Source: Vagococcus carniphilus
GTDB lineage: Bacteria; Bacillota; Bacilli; Lactobacillales; Vagococcaceae
DNA length: 64,000 nucleotides
Assembly (NCBI RefSeq): GCF_014397115.1
Contig: NZ_CP060720.1
Coordinates: 1,690,001 to 1,754,000 of the forward strand
Direction of reading: 5' to 3'
Of the stretch, positions 25,087 to 33,283 are shown in pieces. Each line of letters opens with the position of its first letter. Within the stretch, counting starts at the first letter, position 1. Made by a program: the position numbers and the translations under genes. The notes under the pieces are model-generated. The model was not told the DNA's origin. It saw only the letters and a list, made by a program, of their open reading frames with translations, and ran no database searches.

Positions 25087-26034
25087 TTATCTATTGATGG
25101 ATGAACCCATTCGATTCATCGTGTGTCTCAACCCTCGTATAGCAATTGACATGGCATAAATATTCTCAACCGGTGCTAAGCCGCTGTAACCAGCATCTCC
25201 AATATGTTGAATATCAACACCGCATATCTTATTTCGAATCGCAATTTGCTTAATAGTCTCTTGATCAGCACTTTCCTGACTTGTACCAATAGCAGACATT
25301 GATAAAGCTCCTCTTGAGCGAATATACTTAACAGCATCTCTTACATCTTCGTCTGTAACACCCGGGACAGTTCCGACAGCTGGTAATAACACGATATCTG
25401 CTCCTGCCTGGACAAATGACTGAATAGCTTCCATGTTAACGACTTCTTCATCAACACCAGCTCCATGCATTTTTCCAGCAATAATTAAACCGAAAAAATG
25501 TTCTTTAGCAAGTTGAATAGCTTCTGCAATTTTTTTATTAGTTACACCTGTGCCAGGATTTCCTGTTAGGCAAATGAAGTCAAATCCTAATTTTTGTGCC
25601 TCCTGTAACGTTTCTTTTGTACATTGTCTGCCTTCAGAAATTTTAGTTTGTTGTTGATTTAAATTCGACATTGGATCAACAGGCTCTAAATTTACTCCTA
25701 TAGGTCTACCAGTTAGATGTTTCAATTGATCAACGGGATTTTTCTTTAGACCTCTAGGATCATTCATTAAATCAATCATCTCTTGTAAATTAGCACTTCC
25801 AGGAAGTCCCATAACAATTGGATTAAATACATCAAAACCATTTAGTAAAATCAAATCCGCTCCATAAGCGCTCGCTAATTCAGCATTTGTTATCTCTCCA
25901 GCAACTGATTGAGAAAGAGCAACATTTTCAGAACAGATAATACGTCCTTCAGATGATTTGATTGCTTGTTTTAAATCCATTGGGGTCATTTTTTTTATCT
26001 CACTTGAGGTAGCACTTAATAATCTTTTTACCAT
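25087..26034 (-). CDS. TIM-barrel protein, DUF7916-like
   Basis: 315 residues. Alternating strand-helix pattern of a (beta/alpha)8 barrel: ICSENVALSQSVAGEITNAELASAYGADLILLNGFDV, RPIGVNLEPVD, GFDFICLTGNPGTGV, IIAGKMHGAGVD, AGADIVLLPAVGTVPG, GDAGYSGLAP. Similar proteins are annotated without function or loosely with PEP mutase/isocitrate lyase relatives; I cannot name a reaction. AAGGAGT site 11 nt before ATG 26034. Lies 80 nt downstream of the trp importer operon on the same strand with no convincing terminator between, so it may be its last gene. Confidence 0.65.
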   Translation of the reverse strand: MVKRLLSATSSEIKKMTPMDLKQAIKSSEGRIICSENVALSQSVAGEITNAELASAYGADLILLNGFDVFNPIVMGLPGSANLQEMIDLMNDPRGLKKNPVDQLKHLTGRPIGVNLEPVDPMSNLNQQQTKISEGRQCTKETLQEAQKLGFDFICLTGNPGTGVTNKKIAEAIQLAKEHFFGLIIAGKMHGAGVDEEVVNMEAIQSFVQAGADIVLLPAVGTVPGVTDEDVRDAVKYIRSRGALSMSAIGTSQESADQETIKQIAIRNKICGVDIQHIGDAGYSGLAPVENIYAMSIAIRGLRHTMNRMGSSINR

Positions 26035-26114
26035 AATATCAGGACTCCTTCATTTACTAGTTAGCTTTAATTATATAAGAATTCTACTAAAATCGCTAGT
26101 TAATTCCGAATAAG

Positions 26115-26864
26115 CTAACTGAAAAAAGACAAAAGATCCTCCATTGTTAATTTATATTTTTCATTTTCCGGAATATCTTTTTTTATCTGACCATTTTCTA
26201 AGACGATTAGTCGATTGCCATATTTCAACGCGTCCTCCATTCTGTGAGTAATCATTAAACAAGTCAGCTGATTCTCTTGTATTAAATCATTCGTTAACTC
26301 CATTAATTGATGGGCTGTTTTAGGGTCTAGAGCTGCTGTATGCTCATCTAAAAGTAATAAATCTGGCTTTTCAAGAGTTGCCATAAGTAAGCTAAGCACT
26401 TGTCTTTGGCCCCCTGATAAATGTCCAGCTGGTGTATCTAAATGTTTTTCTAGCCCGTTGCCAATTGTTTTACAAAGTTCTGTATATTTTTCTTTATTTT
26501 CTTTTAATCTTCTTATAGCAAACTTTCTTTTCTTATTTCTTTTACTAGCTAATAAAAGATTCTCAGCAACAGTCATTCTAGGAGCTGTTCCTTGTTTTGG
26601 ATCTTGAAACACCCGACCAATAAACTTGGCACGTTCTTCCTCTTTCAAATGAGTTACAGTTGTTCCATTTAAACTAACTTCCCCTGAAGTCAACGTGAGG
26701 TTCCCGCTAATACTATTAAAAAGAGTTGATTTTCCGGCACCATTACCTCCTAGTATCGTAATAAAATCCCCTGAATCTACTTCTAGATTAAGATGATTCA
26801 TAATCGTCATACCTGCTTCAGTTTCCTTTAAACCATCTCGAATACTCAATACTTTTTCACTCAT
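26115..26864 (-). CDS. ABC transporter ATP-binding protein, TrpZ-type (COG1101)
   Basis: 249 residues. Walker A GGNGAGKST (about 39-47), signature LSGGQRQVLSLLMATL, Walker B LLLLDEHTAALDP (EH instead of EP, usual in this family) and H-loop TH in MITHRMEDAL. Partner ATPase of the permease gene ending one base upstream (stop 26866, start 26864). Predicted to power tryptophan uptake with the two upstream genes; the operon is led by a Trp-codon leader. Confidence 0.85.
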   Translation of the reverse strand: MSEKVLSIRDGLKETEAGMTIMNHLNLEVDSGDFITILGGNGAGKSTLFNSISGNLTLTSGEVSLNGTTVTHLKEEERAKFIGRVFQDPKQGTAPRMTVAENLLLASKRNKKRKFAIRRLKENKEKYTELCKTIGNGLEKHLDTPAGHLSGGQRQVLSLLMATLEKPDLLLLDEHTAALDPKTAHQLMELTNDLIQENQLTCLMITHRMEDALKYGNRLIVLENGQIKKDIPENEKYKLTMEDLLSFFS

Positions 26865-26865
26865 T

Positions 26866-27726
26866 TTACCTACCTCCTTTTTTTAACTTGAATTGTGGTG
26901 CAATTAAACAAACGGCTAAGATAACAGATGAGTAGATTTTCAAGTAAGTTGTATCTAGTTTTAGTTGAATCACAACTAAAATGAGTAACTGGTAAATGAC
27001 ACTACCTAATACAATTGCGATTAACCTTTCAAATAGTGTTAATTCTCCAAAAAGTAACTCACCTAAAATAATTGAAGCTAATCCTATAACAATTACACCA
27101 ATCCCTTTATTTATATCTGCATAGCCCTCACTCTGAGCAATCAAAGCACCAGACAAAGCAATAATGCCATTAGATATCATTAAGCCTAAAATTTTCATAC
27201 GATCTGTTTGAATACCTAGGGATTTAGCCATTTTTTCATTGTCACCTGTTGCTATATATGCTTGACCTAAGTCAGTATTTAAAAAAATAATGATACCTCC
27301 AACGACTAAGATTAAAATAATTAATCCAACAATAATTTTGTCGTAATCAGGTGGTAAATTTAAAAAGTTTAATAGATCAAATATTTTTGATTGATTTAAC
27401 AGTGATAGGTTAGGCGATTTCATAACAAACAACATGACTGAATTCAAACCACTCATAACTAAAATGCCTGACAGGATAATTGGTATTTTTCCCTTTGTAA
27501 ATAGTAGCCCCGTTGCTAATCCTGCAAGCATACCTGCTAAAACACCTATAAGAGTGGCTAGAATGGGCGACACACCATTTGTTATAGCTGTTACACAAAC
27601 TGCTCCTCCTAAAGGAAAACTTCCTTCTGTCGTCAAATCAGGAAAATTCAATACACGAAAAGTTAAGAAGATTCCTAACCCTAAAATGGCCCATAAAAAA
27701 CCTTGTCCAATAGTTGAAATAATCAT
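26866..27726 (-). CDS. ABC transporter permease, TrpY-type (COG4120)
   Basis: 286 residues, eight or nine predicted membrane segments, branched-chain-type permease fold (LTFRVLNFPDLTTEGSFPLGGA, GDNEKMAKSLGI, SNGIIALSGALIAQSEG). Starts within the substrate-binding protein gene (4-nt ATGA overlap). Second gene of the trpXYZ-like operon. Confidence 0.87.
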   Translation of the reverse strand: MIISTIGQGFLWAILGLGIFLTFRVLNFPDLTTEGSFPLGGAVCVTAITNGVSPILATLIGVLAGMLAGLATGLLFTKGKIPIILSGILVMSGLNSVMLFVMKSPNLSLLNQSKIFDLLNFLNLPPDYDKIIVGLIILILVVGGIIIFLNTDLGQAYIATGDNEKMAKSLGIQTDRMKILGLMISNGIIALSGALIAQSEGYADINKGIGVIVIGLASIILGELLFGELTLFERLIAIVLGSVIYQLLILVVIQLKLDTTYLKIYSSVILAVCLIAPQFKLKKGGR

Positions 27727-28733
27727 TTTTTACTCACTCCTTTGATAGTTGCTTTTTCTAAAATTGACTTTGGAATATTTATTCCTAAAAAGTCTGCTTG
27801 TTTTTGATTAATTATTGTATCTCCTGTTTCAAATATATAAATTGGTGTATCTTTAGGTTCTGATTCTTTTTTTAGAATAGAAGCAACCATTTTCCCAGTC
27901 TGAGTTCCTAAGTCATATTGATTGATTCCCACAGTCGCTAAACCACCTTGTTCCACCATGGAATCAACTGAAGGAATGATTGGTAATTTATTTGTATTAG
28001 CAATGTCTACAATAGTTTGCATCGCATTAGCCATTGTGTTATCAGTTGGTAGATAGACAAAGTCCACTTCTTTTGCCATGACTTGCATCATTTGAGCTAT
28101 TTCATTTGTTGAAGGAACAGCATAAGATTTAACCTCAAATTGAATTTTTTTAGCTTCTTTTGTTATTTTTTCAACTTGGTAAGCTGAATTATCTTCTGCT
28201 GAGGAATAAAGAATGCCCATTTTTTTCTTTCCTGGTAAAATCTCTTTTACCAAATCAAGTTGTGCTTTTACTGGAGACTGATCACTTACACCAGTAATGT
28301 TACCACCTGGCTTTTGATTATCTCTAACAAGTCCAGCACTTTTTGGGTCACTGATTGCTCCTAACACGATAGGAACCTCTGTCGTTTGATTTGCTAAGGC
28401 TTGTGCAGCTGGAGTTGCAATACCAACCAATACATCTGATTTTTCATTTAATAAATGTTGACTCATACTTGTTAATTTAGATTGATCTGCCTGTCCATTT
28501 TGAAAAACAATTTTTGCTGTTTTACCGTCTTTAAAACCTTGTTTTTCTAGCTCATCCACTAGACCTTTATAAATGTCATCTAAAGCCGGATGTGAGACAA
28601 ATTGTAAAACACCAATTGTAGGTATCTCATTTTCAGTAATCCTCTTCTTTTGTACGTGATTGTCCTTAATAAAACTCACGATAATAAATACAACAAGTAC
28701 AGCTAAAAAGCCTATTAATTTCTTATTTTTCAT
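27723..28733 (-). CDS. trpX: ABC transporter substrate-binding protein, TrpX-type (PF04392)
   Basis: 336 residues. N-terminal hydrophobic segment (about 8-22) without lipobox Cys, so it is either secreted or membrane-tethered. Type I periplasmic-binding fold: IGVLQFVSHPALDDIYKGLVDEL, LVGIATPAAQALANQT, PIVLGAISDP, NITGVSDQSPVKAQLDLVKE, FVYLPTDNTMANAM. This is the ABC-sub-bind family; Gram-positive members in tryptophan-regulated operons are called TrpX. The Trp specificity here rests on the leader peptide with two Trp codons upstream. GAGGAGG site 7 nt before ATG, directly after a strong terminator hairpin. Confidence 0.87.
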   Translation of the reverse strand: MKNKKLIGFLAVLVVFIIVSFIKDNHVQKKRITENEIPTIGVLQFVSHPALDDIYKGLVDELEKQGFKDGKTAKIVFQNGQADQSKLTSMSQHLLNEKSDVLVGIATPAAQALANQTTEVPIVLGAISDPKSAGLVRDNQKPGGNITGVSDQSPVKAQLDLVKEILPGKKKMGILYSSAEDNSAYQVEKITKEAKKIQFEVKSYAVPSTNEIAQMMQVMAKEVDFVYLPTDNTMANAMQTIVDIANTNKLPIIPSVDSMVEQGGLATVGINQYDLGTQTGKMVASILKKESEPKDTPIYIFETGDTIINQKQADFLGINIPKSILEKATIKGVSKK

Positions 28734-28756
28734 GTTAACTCCTCCTCAAATAATAT

Positions 28757-28795
28757 AAAAAAAGAGCAATAACCAGTAAATTGGTTATTGCTCAT
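28757..28795 (-). terminator. Terminator T2 just upstream of trpX
   Basis: Perfect 12-bp stem GAGCAATAACCA / TGGTTATTGCTC with 6-nt loop and T7 in the minus-strand RNA, 24 nt before the trpX start. Being inside the leader it must be read through or regulated for expression. Confidence 0.85.
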
Positions 28796-28802
28796 CTAAA
28801 AA

Positions 28803-28838
28803 AGATAAAACAAAAACCGCATAAAATCTATGCGGTCT
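28803..28838 (-). terminator. Terminator T1 of the trp leader
   Basis: ACCGCATA / TATGCGGT stem with 5-nt loop, followed by TTTTGTTTT in the minus-strand RNA. Its 5' arm (CATAGAT, 28832-28826) can instead pair with ATCTATG at 28861-28855, which would prevent it from forming. Confidence 0.78.
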
Positions 28839-28854
28839 CTTACTTATTACCAGA

Positions 28855-28923
28855 CATAGATACATCGTTTTAGATTTAATCTAAAATGTTGTATCCACGC
28901 CAAAATGTTAGCCTAAATACAAC
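28855..28923 (-). promoter_or_regulatory. Alternative hairpins of the trp attenuator
   Basis: In minus-strand RNA order: segment 2 GTTGTAT (28923-28917), segment 3 ATACAAC (28894-28888), and segment 4 (28875-28855). Segments 2 and 3 pair over 7 bp. Segment 3 can alternatively pair with 4 as GATACA/TGTATC plus TTTTAGAT/ATCTAAAA (14 bp with a 3-nt internal loop). Free segment 4 can pair with the T1 5' arm. This is the mutually exclusive logic of a leader-peptide attenuator. Confidence 0.68.
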
Positions 28924-28991
28924 TATCTACGCCAAGCTTGCCATGAAGAAATATTAAATTTTTCAACTGAAATTAGTTTATATAGACTCAT
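28923..28991 (-). CDS. Tryptophan leader peptide (two Trp codons)
   Basis: 22-codon frame starting ATG 28991 with AGAAGG 8 nt upstream, ending SSWQAWRR and TAG. Trp codons at 17 (28943-28941) and 20 (28934-28932), i.e. two Trp in 22 residues close to the stop. The stop codon abuts segment 2 of the downstream hairpins. A ribosome stalled on the Trp codons would leave segment 2 free; one reaching the stop would cover it. Expression of the peptide is inferred. Confidence 0.72.
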   Translation of the reverse strand: MSLYKLISVEKFNISSWQAWRR

Positions 28992-29023
28992 GACAATACC
29001 TTCTCTCTTAATTTGTTAAAATA

Positions 29024-29052
29024 ATCCTACCTGTTGTGATATAAAAAGTCAA
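29024..29052 (-). promoter_or_regulatory. Promoter of the trpXYZ-like operon
   Basis: On the minus strand TTGACT (29052-29047), 17-nt spacer, TAGGAT (29029-29024). Places the RNA start about 25 nt upstream of the leader peptide start. Confidence 0.6.
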
Positions 29053-29059
29053 TTCTTTT

Positions 29060-29692
29060 TTATTCAAATTCAACTTCTGATGTACGAGTGCCGTTATTTG
29101 GATTTTGATCAAAAGACAATTCATCTTTTTTCTCTACACGAACCGGTTTTTTCTGAGGAATTTTGGGATCAATCATCAAATCAACTTGTTCAGCTAATTC
29201 ATGTTCTCCATTAGTTAATTCATCAAAACTATATCTATTTTTCTCTTTTCCATTTTCAATGAGTAAAAAATTATTTTTATTTTTTAGATTCAAATTTTTT
29301 ACTGTTTTAGAATTCTCATAAATAGGTTGATAAACGTATACCGTATTTGGTAATTCTTCCATTTGTTTATTTTGATTAAACATTTTCTTTAGCTCTTTAT
29401 AGCCTTTGTTATCTTTTGCATCAATAATAGCAACAATTTTTTGATCGTTACTTTTTAGAAGCTTATCCAGCTCACTATCCTTAACACTCTTAAATTGTTT
29501 ATTCTTAAAAGTAGTTTTAGCAACTGAATCTATTTGTTGCTCTCTTATTTTATCTCTATTCATTGAAATAAGAAGACTTGAAAACAAATAGCCTATAACA
29601 ATTATAGCTAAGATCGCAATTGTTTTTTTCTTTTTTAATCCCTTTAAGATTAGTTCTAGTGCCTCACTAAAACCTTCCTTATGTCCTTTCAT
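29060..29692 (-). CDS. Single-pass membrane protein with extracellular domain, function unknown
   Basis: 210 residues. Cytoplasmic basic N-terminus (~23 residues), membrane helix at about 24-44, then an outside domain with strand-helix pattern (KIVAIIDAKDNKGYKELKKMF, NTVYVYQPIYEN, NNFLLIENGKEKNRYSFDEL) that could be a thioredoxin-like fold without the CxxC; the C-terminal 40 residues look disordered. GGTGG site 7 nt before ATG 29692. Ends immediately before the trp promoter; divergent from the mapZ-like gene. Confidence 0.6.
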   Translation of the reverse strand: MKGHKEGFSEALELILKGLKKKKTIAILAIIVIGYLFSSLLISMNRDKIREQQIDSVAKTTFKNKQFKSVKDSELDKLLKSNDQKIVAIIDAKDNKGYKELKKMFNQNKQMEELPNTVYVYQPIYENSKTVKNLNLKNKNNFLLIENGKEKNRYSFDELTNGEHELAEQVDLMIDPKIPQKKPVRVEKKDELSFDQNPNNGTRTSEVEFE

Positions 29693-29875
29693 TGAAAAAC
29701 CACCTTAACATTAATAGCACTATTATAACTCATATTGTTTTAATTGAGAATACTAAGACAGTTAAATTAGTGATTCCTTAAAAGAGAAATTGAGTTTATC
29801 CTATATTTTTTGGTCAAAATGGTTTATAATAATTTAATTGTACAGCTATTCTAAATGATTAGGAGAGAATTAATT

Positions 29876-31488
29876 GTGACTAAAGAAAATAAAAAATGTC
29901 CTAATTGTGGTCATGAGTTTAAAAAAGGCGAAGAATACTGCCCTAACTGTGATTTGTTCGTTCCTGTCAATGAACAAAATATATCAGAGAATACATTTGA
30001 CCCACACGCAACTAAAAAATTTAAGGCATTCAATGAAAAAGACATAGAAAAGAAAGTAGAAGATGATTTTGAAGAACCAACTTTCAAACATCGGAATAAA
30101 CCAGTAGAAGAAACTGTTACTCAAAATTCTAATTCAGAAAAAGTTAGTGAACCATCTAAAGAATCAGAAATCTTAAAAGAAACCACCGAAACAACCAACA
30201 ATGAGGAAGTAAAATCAACTTCTGAAATTTCGGAATCTGTTGAAGAAAAAGAAGAAATAATACCAACAGAAGTACCTCAAGATAATTTGGATAAAGAAAT
30301 CGCTGAAGAACTTGATAATAAAAATGAAGAGTTAGAAGCAGAAACTTTACCTGAACCAGTAGCCCAGAAATTGAGGCATCTACTGAATCAAATCGTTCGA
30401 CTGAAAATGGTAATAACAAAAAGAAAAAAGCTCGAGCAATTGTTGGTATGTCAGCAGCTGTCGTTTTAATTGGCGGAGGTATTGTATTTTACTCTGCTCA
30501 ACAGAAAAAAGCTGAAGAAAAAGCAACAACAGAACTTGTCTCAACTGCTGAGTTAGATTTAAACTCACTTTACAGCACTTCTGAACATGTATTCTTAAAA
30601 AAAGATATTTCTAGTAAAGATATCGATAAAGCTAAAAAATCTTTAGATAAACTAAAAGGTAAAGATGATTACAATGAGATGAAAAAAGAGTTCGACCAAG
30701 TTGAAGAAAAATACAATAAACAAACTGCAATAAATGACTTATTCAAGTCCCCTATTATCGAGGGAGACAAACTTGATACAAAAACGTTTGTAAAAAATGA
30801 AGATCATATCAGTATTAATAAAATTGCAACTGAAAAAGATGGTTTTGATATCCTTTATAACAAAGCTTTTGCTGAAGCTGAAAGTCAAAAAAAATTATTA
30901 ACTGAAGCTAATGAAGCTCTTGAAACAGTTATCAAAGGTGATGACGTTGTAAAATCAGCAACTCGTGATCAAGTTTCATCTGCTGAAAAAGCAATTAAAG
31001 CGGTTAAAGACCCAGAAGCTAAAAAGAAACTACAAGAAAAACTAGATAAAGTAAAATCATATCTGGATAAAGCTGAAAAAGAGCAAGCACAAGCAGCCGA
31101 AGAAGAACAAGCTCGCTTAGCTCAACAGCAGCAACAACAAAATAACCAAACAACTCAGAATAATAATAACGGTAACTATAAAAATACTGATTCTTCTCAA
31201 AAATGGGGAAATCGTAAAGATGACTACATTGATTATGGGGATGCTGCTTGGGGATGGAACCCTGGTGTGCAAGAAAAAGTAATATCTGAAGTCATAAATC
31301 GTGGTTACGTTGTTGATGGTGGTTATTCTCTTGTACCGAAATATGTTGAAAACGGTGAAGGCTATTATGATTTATATGCCACTACCAATTCAAAAATCTT
31401 CCCAAAAAGTAAACCAGAAGAGTTCCCTCTTTATGTGGTAACAATCAATGCAAAAACTGGTTGGTTTAAAGGAAATGGGCCAAACTAA
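29876..31488 (+). pseudogene. mapZ: MapZ-like cell-division site-positioning protein gene, frameshifted
   Basis: Start GTG 29876 (AGGAGA upstream). The first frame encodes an N-terminal zinc ribbon (CPNCGHEFKKGEEYCPNC) and an acidic Glu/Thr/Ser-rich cytoplasmic part. Around 30364 (GTAGCCCAG) the reading continues in another frame: one extra C gives EPVAPEIEASTES... into NKKKKARAIVG, a membrane helix (VVLIGGGIVFY), an extracellular helical domain, a Gln/Asn-rich linker and a C-terminal domain (WNPGVQEKVISEVINRGYVVDGGYSLVPKY) like that of MapZ. Repaired length would be 537 residues. MapZ marks the division site and positions FtsZ in streptococci and enterococci. As given, the gene cannot make the full protein; a one-base sequencing error is as likely as mutation. 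Confidence 0.75.
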
Positions 31489-31503
31489 CATGTTTACACT
31501 ACT

Positions 31504-31541
31504 AGATGAGGCGACAATTATTTGTTTGCCTCATCTTTTTA
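31504..31541 (+). terminator. Rho-independent terminator
   Basis: Stem AGATGAGGC / GCCTCATCT with a 15-nt loop and T5ATTTT, after the mapZ-like gene. Confidence 0.8.
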
Positions 31542-31573
31542 TTTTATATTCTTATTTTTAAGGAGGTTTTATT

Positions 31574-33283
31574 ATGTCATTTGATGGCATTTTTACTCAA
31601 CTAATGACCAAAGAATTAAACGAAACCATTTCTGGAGGTCGAATTTCAAAGATACATCAACCCTATGAAAACGAGATTATGTTAATTATTAGAAATAAAG
31701 GAAAGAACCATACACTACTTCTTTCTGCTCACCCTTCTTATTCTAGGGTTCAAATTACAGAAATAAATTATACTAATCCACAAACTCCTCCTAATTTTTG
31801 TATGGTTATGCGCAAATTTTTAGAAGGAAGCATCTTACAAAAAATTGAACAAGTTAAAAATGACCGGATTTTACAATTTTCTTTCAGCAGTCGAAATGAA
31901 TTAGGTGATTTAGAAAATATCATTTTGACAATTGAGTTAATGGGACGTCATAGTAATATTATTTTATATAATCAAAGTACTAATAAGATTATTGACTCGA
32001 TCAAACATATTGGACCAAGTGTCAATTCTTATCGATCAATTCTTCCTGGAGTAGAATACGTCTTCCCTCCTTCTCAAGAAAAAATAGATCCTTTTAACGT
32101 TGACTCTACTCAGCTTTTTGAATTATTAAATACGGCTGAAACTATCGATGCACCATTTATTCAACAACACTTTCAAGGGTTTGGAAAAGACACTGCTAAA
32201 GAATTAGCATTTAGAATTAATCAAGATGTTAATAATAAATTTAATTGTTGGGAGTCTTTCTTTAAAGCGTTAACCGAGAATCTTTCACCTTGCTTTTACA
32301 ACTTTGAAGACAAAGAATATTTTACACCTATTCCCTTTGACACACTTGGAGATGATGTAACACACTTTGATACTTTAAGTAAGGTTCTTGATGGATTTTA
32401 CGAAGGTAAAGCTGAAAGAGATCGTGTTAAACAACAAGCTGGTGAGTTATTTAGAAAAGTAAAAAATGATCAGGTTAAAATTAAGAAAAAGATGAAAAAA
32501 TTTGAACAATCATTAATTGATGCTGATAATGCAGAAATTTTTAGGATTAAAGGTGAACTTCTAACGACTTTTCTTCACCAAGTACCACGCGGAAAAACAA
32601 AGGTAAGTTTAGAAAATTATTATGATAATAATGAATTATTAGACATTTCTCTAAATGAAGCTCTAACCCCTAATCAAAATGCACAAAAATATTTTCAAAG
32701 ATACCAAAAATTGAAAAATAGTGTTAAAATTGTGAAGGAACAGCTTGAAAAAGCAAATTATGAGTTGATTTATCTTGAATCGATTGAATCTCAACTAGAA
32801 CTTGCCTCACCTAAAGACATTGATTTAATACGTGAAGAATTGATTTCTGAGGGTTATGTTAAGGACAAACAAAAGAAGAAGAAAATGAAACCTAAGAAAA
32901 GTGAACCAGAAACGTTTTATTCATCTACTGGAGTTAAAATCTTAGTTGGAAAAAACAATCTTCAAAACGATCAATTAACTCTTAAAACCGCCAACAAAAC
33001 CGATACTTGGTTGCACGCAAAAGATATTCCTGGTTCTCACGTTGTTATTAAAGATAAGGAACCAGATGAAACAACCCTACTTGAAGCAGCAAATTTAGCA
33101 GCTTACTACTCCAAGTATCGTTTATCAGCCCAAGTTCCAGTTGATTATGTTTTAATTAAACATATCAAAAAACCAAATGGAGCTAAACCAGGTTATGTTA
33201 TTTACGAAAATCAGAGAACACTTTATGTTACTCCTCGTAAAAGTTTTGTTGAAAAAGGATTATTAAACGGAGGTCAGCTATGA
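31574..33283 (+). CDS. rqcH: Rqc2/RqcH homolog (NFACT, fibronectin-binding FbpA-type)
   Basis: 569 residues, normal length. NFACT-N domain from the start (MSFDGIFTQLMTKELNETISGGRISKIHQPYENEI), two helix-hairpin and coiled-coil regions (about 270-430), and the NFACT-R domain (TWLHAKDIPGSHVVIKDKEPDETTLLEAANLAAYYS) near the C-terminus. RqcH binds obstructed 50S-peptidyl-tRNA complexes and directs C-terminal Ala tailing in ribosome-associated quality control; older names are FbpA/PavA for a surface adhesin role. AAGGAGG 8 nt before ATG. Overlaps the next gene by 4 nt (ATGA), an unusual coupling to a membrane beta-propeller protein. Confidence 0.93.
   Translation: MSFDGIFTQLMTKELNETISGGRISKIHQPYENEIMLIIRNKGKNHTLLLSAHPSYSRVQITEINYTNPQTPPNFCMVMRKFLEGSILQKIEQVKNDRILQFSFSSRNELGDLENIILTIELMGRHSNIILYNQSTNKIIDSIKHIGPSVNSYRSILPGVEYVFPPSQEKIDPFNVDSTQLFELLNTAETIDAPFIQQHFQGFGKDTAKELAFRINQDVNNKFNCWESFFKALTENLSPCFYNFEDKEYFTPIPFDTLGDDVTHFDTLSKVLDGFYEGKAERDRVKQQAGELFRKVKNDQVKIKKKMKKFEQSLIDADNAEIFRIKGELLTTFLHQVPRGKTKVSLENYYDNNELLDISLNEALTPNQNAQKYFQRYQKLKNSVKIVKEQLEKANYELIYLESIESQLELASPKDIDLIREELISEGYVKDKQKKKKMKPKKSEPETFYSSTGVKILVGKNNLQNDQLTLKTANKTDTWLHAKDIPGSHVVIKDKEPDETTLLEAANLAAYYSKYRLSAQVPVDYVLIKHIKKPNGAKPGYVIYENQRTLYVTPRKSFVEKGLLNGGQL

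Noticed and set aside
28734-29059. T-box riboswitch in the trp leader
   Set aside because: No AGGGTGGNACCGCG-type T-box and no stem I features; TTGGCGTGGATACAAC is only a partial resemblance, while a Trp-rich short frame with competing hairpins is present.
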